From Arthrobacter rhizosphaerae (lineage in GTDB: Bacteria; Actinomycetota; Actinomycetes; Actinomycetales; Micrococcaceae), in NCBI RefSeq assembly GCF_023062595.1, contig NZ_JALLAN010000002.1, positions 1 to 64,000 on the forward strand: a stretch of DNA of 64,000 bases, read 5' to 3'. Within the stretch, counting starts at the first letter, position 1. Each line of letters begins with the position of its first letter. The position numbers were made by a program, and so were the translations under genes. Below are positions 15,585 through 24,106 of the stretch, piece after piece. Under the pieces are notes generated by a model. The model worked only from the letters and a program-made list of their open reading frames with translations. It made no database searches and was not told the origin of the DNA.

Positions 15585-16661
15585 TCAGGCGTGCGCAAGG
15601 ACCGGGTAATCGGTGTACCCAACTGCGCCGCCGCCGTAGAGAGTGGTGGGGTCCACCTCGTTGAGTGGAGCATCCGCACGCAGACGCTCCACGACGTCGG
15701 GGTTGGCCAGCGCGAAACGGCCCAGCGGGGCAATGTCAGCAAAGCCTGCATCGATGTCACCGGCGATCTGTTCGCGGGTTCGCCCGTAGCGGAGCACAAG
15801 CACCGCCGTCGGCCACATGTCCCTGAGTGAGCGGAGCAGTTCGTCGTCGCCCACGTGGTGAAGGTGCAGGTAAGCCAGGTTCAGGGTGGCGAGCTCTCCC
15901 ACCAGGTGCCGGTACTGAGCACGGACACTCTGGGTGTCGCCTTCGTCGAGTCCGCCCAGCGGCATGGCAGGGGAGAGGCGGATGCCAACCCTGTCCGCCC
16001 CGATTTCATCGGCTAGGGCGTGCGCGAGCTCGATCACGAACCGGGACCGGTTCTCCACGGACCCGCCGTAGGAGTCGGTGCGGTGATTGGCGTTGGGGGA
16101 GAGGAACTGGTGCAACAGGTAGCCGTTTGCGCCATGGATTTCGACTCCATCGGCGCCGGCCGCGATTGCAGACGCTGCGGCGTGACGGAATTCGGAGATG
16201 GTGGCCTGGATGTCCTCAGTGCTCAGCTCGCGTGGGGTCGCCGTCTTTTGCGGGCCGGTTGGCGTGAATATTTCCTGGTCGGCGGAGATCGCCGAGGGCG
16301 CCACGGGCTGACGGTGATGCGGAGTATTGTCCGGGTGAGACATCCGGCCCACGTGCATCAGCTGGATGAATACAGCGCCACCACCCGCGTGCACTGCATT
16401 AGTGATCTTTCGCCAGCCCTCGATCTGCTCAGGGGTGTGGATCCCCGGCGTGTTCATGTAGCCCTGCCCATCCTCCGACGGCTGCGTGCCCTCGGTAATG
16501 ATCAATCCCAGGGAGGCTCGCTGCCCGTAGTAGTCAGCGGCGAGGTCACCGAGCGTTCCATCCGCGTTGGCGCGGCTTCGGGTCATTGGTGCCAGTGCCA
16601 GCCGGTGGGGGAGGTCCACGCGACCGAGGGTGAATGGTTGCCAGAGGGAGGACAAGGTCAT
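15585..16661 (-). CDS. Old yellow enzyme-type alkene reductase
   Basis: This 358-residue FMN-dependent ene reductase of the NemA/OYE group reduces activated C=C bonds or nitro esters with NAD(P)H. Barrel motifs are clear: HRLALAPMTRSRA, QLMHVGRMSHP, GVEIHGANGYLLHQFLSP (active-site His and Asn), DSYGGSVENRSRFVIE and DRVGIRLSP. The length is normal. ATG 16661 is followed upstream by a spaced palindrome likely to be its operator. The next gene upstream is a MocR regulator in the same orientation. Confidence 0.93.
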   Translation of the reverse strand: MTLSSLWQPFTLGRVDLPHRLALAPMTRSRANADGTLGDLAADYYGQRASLGLIITEGTQPSEDGQGYMNTPGIHTPEQIEGWRKITNAVHAGGGAVFIQLMHVGRMSHPDNTPHHRQPVAPSAISADQEIFTPTGPQKTATPRELSTEDIQATISEFRHAAASAIAAGADGVEIHGANGYLLHQFLSPNANHRTDSYGGSVENRSRFVIELAHALADEIGADRVGIRLSPAMPLGGLDEGDTQSVRAQYRHLVGELATLNLAYLHLHHVGDDELLRSLRDMWPTAVLVLRYGRTREQIAGDIDAGFADIAPLGRFALANPDVVERLRADAPLNEVDPTTLYGGGAVGYTDYPVLAHA

Positions 16662-16687
16662 GGGAGTTGGTCCTTTGCAGTCGAGAG

Positions 16688-16725
16688 GTTATGAGCATCA
16701 CCCAAGTAGTGACTATGCTCATAAC
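16688..16725. promoter_or_regulatory. Spaced palindrome, candidate operator of the ene reductase
   Basis: GTTATGAGCAT (16688-16698) is repeated in inverted form as ATGCTCATAAC (16715-16725) with a 16-base spacer, directly upstream of the ene-reductase start (16661). The perfect 11-bp arms suggest a dimeric repressor site; the regulator is not identified. Confidence 0.6.
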
Positions 16726-16798
16726 TGACTGCAATCAGATTCTATTCCCGAAGGATCCGACGCCCTCTAACGTCTCACTTGCCGTCCCACGGTGAGGC

Positions 16799-18220
16799 TC
16801 AGGAGTCCGACAGGCTCTTCACCGCGGATGCCAGGATCTGGATCGCTTCCTCGTATCGCTCCGGCTGCGGACCGGAGTAGTTCAGGCGGATGAACTGCCC
16901 GGAGGGTTCCTCTGGGAACCATTCCGGACCCGGCGAGATCAGCAGGCCCTGGGCTTCGCAGCGCTGGGCCAGTTGCAGCGTATCCACCGAATCGGGGAGC
17001 TGGAGCCAAAGGTTCATTCCCCCTTTGGGTATGCGGGTGATTGTTTCCTTGCCAAGGTATTTGGTGACTAGGGCCGCGAGGTCGTCACGGCGCTGACGCA
17101 ACTCCCTGATCCGTTGCTTGTTGTGGGAGTGCCAGCCCGGCTGGGTCACAACGTCAAGAGCTGCTGACTGAAGGAACCCGCTGACGTAGAGGTGGTCAAC
17201 CGTCCTGTCGGTTTGGATTCGCTGCATGGCGGGGCCTTTTGCGATGATGGCCGCGACCCGGATTGATGGCGACACGCTTTTGCTGAGAGAACGCACGTAC
17301 ACCACGTGGCCATCTGCGTCGTCGGCGGCCAGCGGTTTGGGGGTCGAGTCGAGGGCGAAGTCGTGGGCCCAGTCATCCTCGACAAGAAATGCGCCGGTGT
17401 CCCGCATGACCTCCATGACTGCCTCGGACTCGGCTTCTGTCCACTGGTATCCGGTGGGATTGTGGAAATGGGGCTGGGCATAGAACACTTTTGCGCCGCT
17501 GGAGCTGAGGGCTGCCCTAAGGCTTTCGGGGTCGGGAGCGGCGGAACCGCTGGAGGCGATGGGGATGATGCGCAGCCCTGCCTGCCGGGCGGCGGCAATT
17601 GCTCCCCAATAGGTAGGCGATTCCATGACAATCGCTCCCCCGCGGGCCGTGAGCGCCCGGAAGATGGACGAGAGTGCACTTTGCCCACCGGGGGTGATAA
17701 CGACGTCGTTCTTGTCCGGCGCCGGCCCACCCCTCCGGGAACCCGCGGCCAACTCGTTGGCGAACCATCTCCGGAGCTCGGGAAGACCTGCTGCCGGAGG
17801 TCGTACCTCAATGGCATCGGAGCGGCTGGATCTGATGAGGGCCGCCCGAAGCAGGCGCAACGGCACAAGCTCCGAGGTTGGATAGCCGGTGTGCAGGGCT
17901 ATGGCGCCATCGGGGAGCGAGGACATGATGGAACCAAACTGTGAGGTTCTGTGGGCAGGTCCCAGGGCCGTGGTCTGCCAGCTGAAGTCTGACTTCCCTT
18001 TTGGCCGCTGGGCGGCAACGAAGTTGCCCGACCCTGGCCGGGTTTCGATCAATCCCTCACTCACCAGATTCTGAACCGCGCTTTGTACCGTTACCGGGCT
18101 CACGGAGAGCTCGGCAACGAGGCTCCTGGTCGAAGGCAGTTTCGTTCCAGGCCGCAGGCCGCCAGACAGCTGCCGCAGATACTCTGTTGTCCGCCTGCTG
18201 CTACTGCTATCGTGGTTCAT
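16799..18220 (-). CDS. MocR-type PLP-dependent transcriptional regulator
   Basis: This 473-residue regulator has an N-terminal GntR winged helix (residues about 5-70: LPSTRSLVAELSVSPVTVQSAV) and a C-terminal aminotransferase-like domain. The PLP-binding Lys is in VRSLSKSVSPSIRV, with PHFHNPTGYQW and VEDDWAHDF as fold type I markers. MocR proteins regulate genes for PLP, amines or amino acids. I took ATG 18220, since the frame upstream (to 18328) lacks domain homology. Direct repeats just upstream may be its own operator. Its target is unknown. Confidence 0.9.
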   Translation of the reverse strand: MNHDSSSSRRTTEYLRQLSGGLRPGTKLPSTRSLVAELSVSPVTVQSAVQNLVSEGLIETRPGSGNFVAAQRPKGKSDFSWQTTALGPAHRTSQFGSIMSSLPDGAIALHTGYPTSELVPLRLLRAALIRSSRSDAIEVRPPAAGLPELRRWFANELAAGSRRGGPAPDKNDVVITPGGQSALSSIFRALTARGGAIVMESPTYWGAIAAARQAGLRIIPIASSGSAAPDPESLRAALSSSGAKVFYAQPHFHNPTGYQWTEAESEAVMEVMRDTGAFLVEDDWAHDFALDSTPKPLAADDADGHVVYVRSLSKSVSPSIRVAAIIAKGPAMQRIQTDRTVDHLYVSGFLQSAALDVVTQPGWHSHNKQRIRELRQRRDDLAALVTKYLGKETITRIPKGGMNLWLQLPDSVDTLQLAQRCEAQGLLISPGPEWFPEEPSGQFIRLNYSGPQPERYEEAIQILASAVKSLSDS

Positions 18221-18233
18221 GAAAGACAACAAT

Positions 18234-18265
18234 AGCGCTACTGTCCCAGTGAAGAAAGCGCTACT
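18234..18265. promoter_or_regulatory. Direct repeats upstream of mocR, candidate autoregulatory site
   Basis: AGCGCTACT occurs at 18234-18242 and 18257-18265, same orientation, 23 bp apart, starting 14 bases before the MocR start. MocR regulators such as PdxR are known to bind widely spaced direct repeats. Confidence 0.45.
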
Positions 18266-18451
18266 CCCCGGCCCGGCCTCTTCAGCGCCGAATCTCCGCG
18301 CGCCTTCCCCGGCCATAAATCCCGGCATCGCCGCACATCACTCCGCCCAAAAGGCGCAAGGACAAGCAGTTGCGCCTGAAAACAGCACCTTCTCACCTAA
18401 GCGGAACCGGCATCCGATCCCGTCCTCACCCTCCAAGAAAGCGAGTTTGAA

Positions 18452-18622
18452 ATGTTGCTGATAGTCGCCGTCGTCGTCCTGCTGGTCCTTGTTCCTACGG
18501 CCGTTCTTGTCTCTCTTGTGCGGAAGGACGGGCACGGCACGCTGCCTCCGGAGCCAGCCCATCACCCGTGGACTGCGGGCGATCTCCCCAGCGAGCCCTA
18601 CTCCTCGGGACGCCGCCCTTGA
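18452..18622 (+). CDS. Small single-helix membrane protein
   Basis: This 56-residue protein begins with one strongly hydrophobic helix (LLIVAVVVLLVLVPTAVLVSLV), followed by a basic stop-transfer stretch and a Pro-rich tail (GTLPPEPAHHPW, PSEPYSSGRRP). The ribosome site (GCGAG) is weak. The clean membrane-anchor architecture supports coding; the function is unknown. It is convergent with the next gene. Confidence 0.5.
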   Translation: MLLIVAVVVLLVLVPTAVLVSLVRKDGHGTLPPEPAHHPWTAGDLPSEPYSSGRRP

Positions 18623-18639
18623 CTACCCCCGCACACTCC

Positions 18640-18948
18640 CTAGAACCAGAGAGATTGGATCATTCCAGCGGCGGCCATGAGCACCAATCCGCCGAATGCG
18701 ACCAGGGAGACTATGCTGGCGACCTTTGACGTGCCTTCGAATCTGCGAAGCTCGTCGTCCCTCCGGAAGGCGAACACCACCGAGAACGCAGCCATCACGG
18801 CCAAGAGAGGCATCGAGAGGATAAGAATGATTGTGAAACCCAGCCTGTCCCATCCGGCGGCAGTCACGGACAGGAGCCAGAGGGACCCGCCGATGACGAA
18901 TGGCAGGACAGCCAGGATGAGCGCCCGGTACCTGATCCACTCCCACAT
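18640..18948 (-). CDS. Hypothetical membrane protein
   Basis: This 102-residue protein has three predicted transmembrane helices (around residues 8-28, 36-60 and 76-98) separated by a charged loop, FAFRRDDELRRFEG. AGGGGGA lies upstream of ATG 18948. I do not recognise the family. Confidence 0.7.
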   Translation of the reverse strand: MWEWIRYRALILAVLPFVIGGSLWLLSVTAAGWDRLGFTIILILSMPLLAVMAAFSVVFAFRRDDELRRFEGTSKVASIVSLVAFGGLVLMAAAGMIQSLWF

Positions 18949-19093
18949 GACAGGATCCCCCTAAAAGTATTGAGTTGAATGCTAGCGGCTGGGATTGTGT
19001 CGCGATTAGCATGCACAGTGGGAGCACCCCATTGACGGCGCATCGTTGGTTGGGGCCGCCGCTCCCGGCCAACCCGGCACGAAGGAGACAGCA

Positions 19094-19642
19094 ATGACAC
19101 TTCCAGAAGGACTGACTCCAGGCATCTGGACTCTTGATCCCTCCCACAGCGAGGTCGGCTTCACGGTCCGCCATGCCGGGATCAGCAAGGTGCGCGGCCG
19201 CTTCACGGATGTCACAGCAGAAGCCCATGTGGGCGATTCCCTGGCGCACTCCAGCCTGAATGCCACCGTAAAAACTGCCAGCTTCGATTCCGGCGACGCC
19301 AACCGGGATGCGCACGTGCGCGGACCCGAGTTCTTCGACGTCGAGAAATATCCGGAGATGACTTTTCATGCCACCGGCATAGAGGGCGACGGCGAGGACT
19401 ACACCCTCACGGGCGACCTCACCATCCGCGGTGTCACCAAGCCTGTGGAGTTGGAGGTCGAGTTCACGGGTATAGCCGTTGACCCGTTCGGTGCCACCCG
19501 CGCAGGGTTCAGTGCCGAGGCCGAAATCAGCCGCAAGGAATTCGGGCTGACGTGGAATGCGGTGCTTGAGACGGGTGGGCTGCTGGTCAGCGACAAAGTC
19601 AAGATCACCGTGGACGCTGCAATGGTGAAGCAGGCCGCATGA
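19094..19642 (+). CDS. YceI family lipid-binding protein
   Basis: This 182-residue lipocalin-like protein of the YceI family is known to bind isoprenoid or amide ligands. Typical segments are WTLDPSHSEVGFTVRHAGISKVRGRF, HVRGPEFFDVEKYPEMTF and ITVDAAM. No signal peptide is present, so it is likely cytoplasmic, as is common in actinobacteria. AAGGAG precedes ATG 19094. It overlaps the YccF gene by four bases (ATGA), which implies co-translation. Confidence 0.93.
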   Translation: MTLPEGLTPGIWTLDPSHSEVGFTVRHAGISKVRGRFTDVTAEAHVGDSLAHSSLNATVKTASFDSGDANRDAHVRGPEFFDVEKYPEMTFHATGIEGDGEDYTLTGDLTIRGVTKPVELEVEFTGIAVDPFGATRAGFSAEAEISRKEFGLTWNAVLETGGLLVSDKVKITVDAAMVKQAA

Positions 19643-20067
19643 AAACACTCCTGAACATCATCTGGTTGCTTTTTGGCGGCCTGTGGTTGGCGCTTGGCTA
19701 TTTCCTCGCCGGCATTATCTGCTGTGTGCTGATCATTACGATTCCCTGGGGCATCGCCTCGTTCCGGATCGCCGCGTACACACTGTGGCCTTTCGGCCGG
19801 ATGGTGGTGGACAAACCCGGCGGCAACGGAGTGTTTGCGCTCTTCGGCAACGTTATCTGGCTGGTGGTGGCGGGCATCTGGATCGCGATCGGGCACGTGG
19901 TGACCGCGATAGCCATGGCCGTCACTATCATCGGCATCCCGCTGGCCATTGCCAACCTTAAGCTCATTCCAGTCTCGCTCATGCCGCTGGGGAAGCAGAT
20001 CGTGCCGACGGACCGGCCATTCGTGCAAAGCTACCGGTACTGGGGCCCACGGACACCGAAACGGTGA
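19639..20067 (+). CDS. YccF domain-containing membrane protein
   Basis: This 142-residue inner-membrane protein of the YccF family has two homologous halves with motif ITIPWGIASFRIAAYTLWPFGR and IIGIPLAIANLKLIPVSLMPLG, each next to hydrophobic helices. The function of the family is not established. It is translationally coupled to the YceI gene. Confidence 0.9.
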   Translation: MKTLLNIIWLLFGGLWLALGYFLAGIICCVLIITIPWGIASFRIAAYTLWPFGRMVVDKPGGNGVFALFGNVIWLVVAGIWIAIGHVVTAIAMAVTIIGIPLAIANLKLIPVSLMPLGKQIVPTDRPFVQSYRYWGPRTPKR

Positions 20068-20304
20068 GCATGAGAATTGCCACCTATTAGAGCAGATCGG
20101 CTGAACACCGGGTCCCCAGCCTCTAGAAAGAAGGCGCGTGACTTCTACGCGACGCTATACCTGTTGATCGCAGCGACGAGTAGGTAGATGTCCCGGTTCT
20201 AGGGAAGTGGGACGTGGCTGCTTCGCTTCCCCGGCACTTGGATAAGGCGGTTCAGATCCGGTAGGGGCGGCTACTTGGGTGTTGCGGATACCGGCCCTGC
20301 ACCA
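20068..20304. other. Intergenic region without a recognisable feature
   Basis: I see no gene, tRNA, clear palindrome or promoter in this stretch. It separates the YccF gene from a membrane protein on the other strand. Confidence 0.5.
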
Positions 20305-20685
20305 TTACAGATTTGAGCTGCTGAATGTTGATATGAGCGCACTAAAGGCGTATGCCCACAGGAGAACCGCCAGAATGAGGGCTCCCAAAGCAACTGGCCA
20401 AGCCAACTGGCGCAGTACCAGGCGAATCAGACCCCAAACCGTTCCAATGACCACAACGACAATTCCCGCAATGACGCCAAGCGCCAGCTGGTGTCTAACC
20501 ACCGCACACCCATCAGGCCGACAGGTATCAAGAAAGAAAAGACCACTGAAGCTGTATAAGCAGGCACCGGCCGCGGCGCAACCGGAGAGAACATAAATGG
20601 TGATGGTGGCTGCGATATCCCATCGCCGAGCCCGACGGGGGGATGGTGCGGGATAGATTCTGAGTTGTTGAGTGTAGCTACCCAT
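20305..20685 (-). CDS. Hypothetical membrane protein
   Basis: This 126-residue protein has three predicted membrane helices (near residues 22-46, 66-88 and 92-118). A Cys-containing loop, FFLDTCRPDGCAVVRH, lies between helices 1 and 2 and could form an external disulfide. The ribosome site is weak. The family is not recognised. Confidence 0.6.
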   Translation of the reverse strand: MGSYTQQLRIYPAPSPRRARRWDIAATITIYVLSGCAAAGACLYSFSGLFFLDTCRPDGCAVVRHQLALGVIAGIVVVVIGTVWGLIRLVLRQLAWPVALGALILAVLLWAYAFSALISTFSSSNL

Positions 20686-21042
20686 GGATAATTCTCGCCG
20701 TCATTTCGGTCAAGAGGCTGATGCTGGCCATAATACACCACCGAATGGATAAACTGATCAAAAGCTGAATGGCCAGAAATCGCTGGAAGAATACGGTTTG
20801 GCCATTGTGGCTAAGGAGCGAGGTGCTCCGGGTTCCACCAAATCTGGGCTGCCAGCACGCCCCTGGACATGGCCTTCTTGGTTTCGGATTCCCGGCGGAG
20901 TCCCGCCGAATCTGTGTGTCCTGTTACCAAGGAAGTGGCACGAGGAGAATTGGGCCCCTCGCGACCTATCGCTGGCTAGCGGTGTGTGCTTTGGTTCAGA
21001 TAGGTGGACGAGGACTGAAGCTACAGGCCCAGGGGAGTTTCA
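20686..21042. other. Intergenic region, no supported gene
   Basis: About 350 bases between divergent membrane-protein genes. Short open frames exist on the plus strand but lack domain content and ribosome sites. I see no strong palindrome. Confidence 0.5.
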
Positions 21043-21474
21043 ATGATTGAGATGGAGAACATGGGCAGGCTTCCGTTTCACATGTTCAAGAGTCGACGCA
21101 TGGCGGCTGTTGTGATGGCCTTTCTGGTGCTCTGCGGCCTGGCGTTGACAGTGGGAGCGGGCACGCTTCCGAACTCGGGGGCTGTCAGCTTTCTTGCCGT
21201 CGTTTTTCCCATATTGGGACTTGTCACTCTCATACGAGCTTGGCAGCTTGGTGGCCGGCGTGGCACTGTATTTGTCCCCAGTTCAAAGGTGTGGAAGCCG
21301 CTTCTGTTCCTCGCGTTTGTACTGGCTTCGGGAGCCTACACAACTTACGCCGTTTATGCCTTCGCCCCGGCGCAAGCGGTCGGTATAGGAGGCCTGCTCT
21401 TGCTCCTGACCGCCAACCTGGTTTTCATGCTCCTGTTCGAAGTCGACGGAGATAGGAAATCCACGAACACGTAA
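21043..21474 (+). CDS. Hypothetical membrane protein
   Basis: This 143-residue protein has four predicted membrane helices (near residues 20-40, 46-66, 84-106 and 110-132). GGGGAG precedes ATG 21043. The C terminus is short and charged. I do not recognise the family. Confidence 0.65.
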   Translation: MIEMENMGRLPFHMFKSRRMAAVVMAFLVLCGLALTVGAGTLPNSGAVSFLAVVFPILGLVTLIRAWQLGGRRGTVFVPSSKVWKPLLFLAFVLASGAYTTYAVYAFAPAQAVGIGGLLLLLTANLVFMLLFEVDGDRKSTNT

Positions 21475-21597
21475 CTGCATTCGGCGACTGGGTCCGGCTG
21501 GAGCCGAGGGGTGGTGTGAGAGTGGACCCGAAGGGAAGGGCTATGCGGGTAATGTGCCCCAGAAACGGCGCCGAAATCTGACGCTGATGATCCTGCG

Positions 21598-21987
21598 TCA
21601 GCTGATCCTTTCTTCCAGCATTCGGGCCAGTTCCAGGCCCCTTGGTTCCGGGTTTCCATCACCGCGAGGATTCACAAGGGCGTCTACCTCATCCCATCGG
21701 CGCAGCTGGCCGGCAACGAACCGCCACGTTGTCGCTGGCAACTCGATACTCAAGTCTTCCTCCAAGGGCGGCCAACCTTCCCATCCCTGGTCGGCCTTAG
21801 GGTGGTGCCGGGCCGCTGCCCAGCCTGTCTTCCGGACGATGCCGCCCTGATCCGCGGTGGACTCGTCTCCGTTCTGGTCTGCGATTGCCACCGTGTTGTC
21901 CATGGTTGCGTCGATAAGTGTCCAGTCATGGACTGACAGGATCATCTTGAGCCGGGCCGCCGGATGATTGTTCGCTTCTGAGGTCAA
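21598..21987 (-). CDS. Hypothetical soluble protein
   Basis: This 129-residue soluble protein is rich in Trp (WTLID, GWAAARHHP, GWEGWPPLEEDL, TTWRFVAGQLRRWDEVD). The start is TTG at 21987, preceded by AGGGGGAA. There is no signal peptide or domain I recognise. It lies downstream of the sigma-factor pair in the same direction, 30 bases after the next stop, and may belong to that operon. Confidence 0.55.
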   Translation of the reverse strand: MTSEANNHPAARLKMILSVHDWTLIDATMDNTVAIADQNGDESTADQGGIVRKTGWAAARHHPKADQGWEGWPPLEEDLSIELPATTWRFVAGQLRRWDEVDALVNPRGDGNPEPRGLELARMLEERIS

Positions 21988-22017
21988 GGTTCCCCCTAGT
22001 ACTCCGATTGCTTAAGC

Positions 22018-22674
22018 CTATTTTTCCAATGCGGGGATTCCGAGTTGGGCGCAGACCTCGGCCGGGCCGGGGATGACGGCGACGGTGTTGTCCACGACGC
22101 ATGCGGTGAGGAACGGTATGTAATTTCCGAATGACTTGAGGGTGGGATCCGGGAAAAGGGGTTTGCCGTTCTGGTCTTTTACTCCTTTTGCAGTCGGCAT
22201 AACGCCCGGAGTAGGTGAGATGAAACCCTTTGGGATGAGGTCGTCGTTGACGCCGGTCTGGTGCATATTTCCCATGTCCCACGCGCGGCTGCACTGATTT
22301 ATGGGATCCGCGACCTGTTGCATTCCGGCGTTCTTATCGTCCGGGTTGGGGTTGTTCTCGGTGTCGAATCCGGTGATGAAGATCCCCGTGGTGATGTAAG
22401 GGGGCTTCGTGTCGCCGGGCACTCCTATAACAGGAGGTCTGGTGGTGAGGTCGGCGCGGTAGTAGCAACGGATGTCCCGTTTGTCCTCCACCGGTGCCAG
22501 CGCCACGTAGACGCCTGCGGCCGTGGTTCCGGCCAGCGCCAGCCCGGCGAAGATCAACACTGCGGGTTTGCGCCATCGCGGCGCTGTTTTCGTGTTGCTG
22601 AGGGCTTCCTGGACAAGGAGGTTCTGGACGCGGTTTTTCGTGTCTCTGGGGTAGGTCACTTCAGACAGGTTCAT
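22018..22674 (-). CDS. Membrane-anchored partner of ECF sigma factor
   Basis: This 218-residue protein has a cytosolic N terminus of about 35 residues, one membrane helix (residues about 37-60) and an external domain with few recognisable features (DIRCYYRADLTT, NPINQCSRAWDMG, LTACVVDNTVAVIPG) and four Cys. It resembles the membrane protein often encoded after ECF sigma genes in actinobacteria. It lacks a clear zinc-binding anti-sigma HxxxCxxC motif. ATG overlaps the sigma stop by four bases, so the pair is co-translated. Confidence 0.7.
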   Translation of the reverse strand: MNLSEVTYPRDTKNRVQNLLVQEALSNTKTAPRWRKPAVLIFAGLALAGTTAAGVYVALAPVEDKRDIRCYYRADLTTRPPVIGVPGDTKPPYITTGIFITGFDTENNPNPDDKNAGMQQVADPINQCSRAWDMGNMHQTGVNDDLIPKGFISPTPGVMPTAKGVKDQNGKPLFPDPTLKSFGNYIPFLTACVVDNTVAVIPGPAEVCAQLGIPALEK

Positions 22675-23291
22675 GACAGCCTCGCTTCAACGATCGTGGT
22701 GTCCAATTGTTCGGCGGGCGCTAGCGCCCTGTTCATGGCGGTCAGCTTGGCTCGGGCACGATGCAGTCTCGATTTCACAGTCCCGATGCGGATGCCGAGG
22801 GTCTTAGCGGCGTCCTCCTGGCCGATTCCGTTCATCAGGCACAAGATCACGACGTCGCGTTCCCCGTCATTCAGGCCAGCAGTCGTCTCGATCAATTGGC
22901 GGACGGCACGTTCTGCATCAAGCCTTGAAGCGACCGCCTCGGCATGGTCTGCTTCGTGTTCGCCGTGCCGGGGATCGGAGTGGGGGAGCCTGCCGAGGAA
23001 GTCAGCGTGCCGACGGGATGACCTGGCACGGTTGCGGTTCGCGTTGGTTGCTACCCCGAGCAACCACGGCAGGACACTCTCCCTCTCCGGTATGAGCCTG
23101 TTCCGCTGCCGCCACGCCTCCAAGAACGTGATCGAGACCAGTTCCTCCGCGTCATGCCAGGAACCACACCGGGACAGGCAGTACCGGAAGACCGCATCGG
23201 CGTGCCTGTCGAACAGGACCCCGAAGGCATCAGCGTTGCCTGCAATGCACTTGCGCCACAGGTCTTGGTCGTTCTCCGCCATTTGCCTCAT
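22671..23291 (-). CDS. ECF-type RNA polymerase sigma factor
   Basis: This roughly 206-residue sigma-70 family factor has region 2 (FGVLFDRHADAVFRYCLSRCG, EELVSITFLEAWRQR) and region 4 (LNDGERDVVILCLMNGIGQEDAAKTLGIRIGTVKSRLHRARAKL). No region 3 is present, so it is an ECF factor. The start is uncertain: ATG 23291, ATG 23282 or TTG 23336; none has an ideal ribosome site. It is followed by a membrane protein that overlaps by four bases and may restrain it. Confidence 0.88.
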   Translation of the reverse strand: MRQMAENDQDLWRKCIAGNADAFGVLFDRHADAVFRYCLSRCGSWHDAEELVSITFLEAWRQRNRLIPERESVLPWLLGVATNANRNRARSSRRHADFLGRLPHSDPRHGEHEADHAEAVASRLDAERAVRQLIETTAGLNDGERDVVILCLMNGIGQEDAAKTLGIRIGTVKSRLHRARAKLTAMNRALAPAEQLDTTIVEARLS

Positions 23292-23466
23292 GTCTTGTAG
23301 TGTCCGCAGGAGCCGATAAGGTTCCCGGTCTGCCAAATATGATCGCCGACGCTAAATCTGTGGCGATGAGTTCGACTTCGAAACCGTGCGAGACGGAATG
23401 CCCATGATTTTGGCAAGGCCAGCATCCCCTGGATGCCGGCGAGCTCAAAAGGGGACAATCACACGT

Positions 23467-24051
23467 TCAGAAGTGGTGAGGCGTCGAAGGTTGGCAGCCG
23501 GTGTGGCGCGACCCGTCAAGGGCTATCCCCTTGAGGGTCAGGACGCAGATGATTACAACAGCGGAGACGACCGCCGAGTCGGCGATGTTGATAATGGCAA
23601 AATTAGGCAATTCAATGAAGTCCACGACGTGCCCCATGGCAAACGATGGCTCCCTGAACAGTCTGTCCGTCAAGTTGCCCAGCGCACCTCCCAGCAGAAG
23701 CCCCAAGGCCAGTGCCCACCAGGCCGATCCCAGGCGCCGGAGCTGGAAGAAAATGGCGATCGAAACAACGGACATGACGATGGTGAAGACCCAGGTCACG
23801 TTCTCGCCGATCGAGAAAGCCGCCCCGGAATTTCGGAAGTAGTACCAGTGAAGCAGCGGGGGAAGGACGGGGATGCGTTCGCCCTCCACCATGGTGCTCG
23901 TAACCAACAGCTTGGTCAGCTGGTCGAATACGTAAGCGAACACTGCGAAACCGGCAAAGAGGGACATCAAGAGCGGCCGCCGCGGCCTGGGTTTGACGGG
24001 CGACGGGTGAGTAGCATCCGGGGTGAGTTCGTCAGTCATGAGGACTTTCAT
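23467..24051 (-). CDS. lspA: Signal peptidase II
   Basis: This 194-residue lipoprotein signal peptidase has four transmembrane helices and the two catalytic Asp residues in GNLTDRLFR and INIADSAV; VVDFIELPNFAIINIADS is the family signature. A basic, Pro-rich N-terminal tail of about 25 residues precedes helix 1. It cleaves prolipoproteins such as the binding proteins encoded elsewhere in this window. Start ATG 24051, or ATG 24039 four codons later, is possible. It is not in its usual place next to rluD/ileS, so it may be a second copy. Confidence 0.93.
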   Translation of the reverse strand: MKVLMTDELTPDATHPSPVKPRPRRPLLMSLFAGFAVFAYVFDQLTKLLVTSTMVEGERIPVLPPLLHWYYFRNSGAAFSIGENVTWVFTIVMSVVSIAIFFQLRRLGSAWWALALGLLLGGALGNLTDRLFREPSFAMGHVVDFIELPNFAIINIADSAVVSAVVIICVLTLKGIALDGSRHTGCQPSTPHHF

Positions 24052-24106
24052 GTAGGTCCACTGGAGGCGCAGAGAGGGCTTTGAAAGGGGTACCTGGCGC
24101 GTTGGT

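Noticed and set aside
18219..18461. Plus-strand 80-residue open frame starting opposite the MocR start
   Set aside because: It begins on the complementary strand of the MocR start codon region, has no ribosome site and low-complexity content; it overlaps the regulator promoter.
18623..19648. 341-residue minus-strand open frame over YceI
   Set aside because: Antisense to YceI and the small membrane gene; no domain content.
20769..21050. 93-residue plus-strand open frame
   Set aside because: No ribosome site, no recognisable content, and it overlaps another frame of similar quality.
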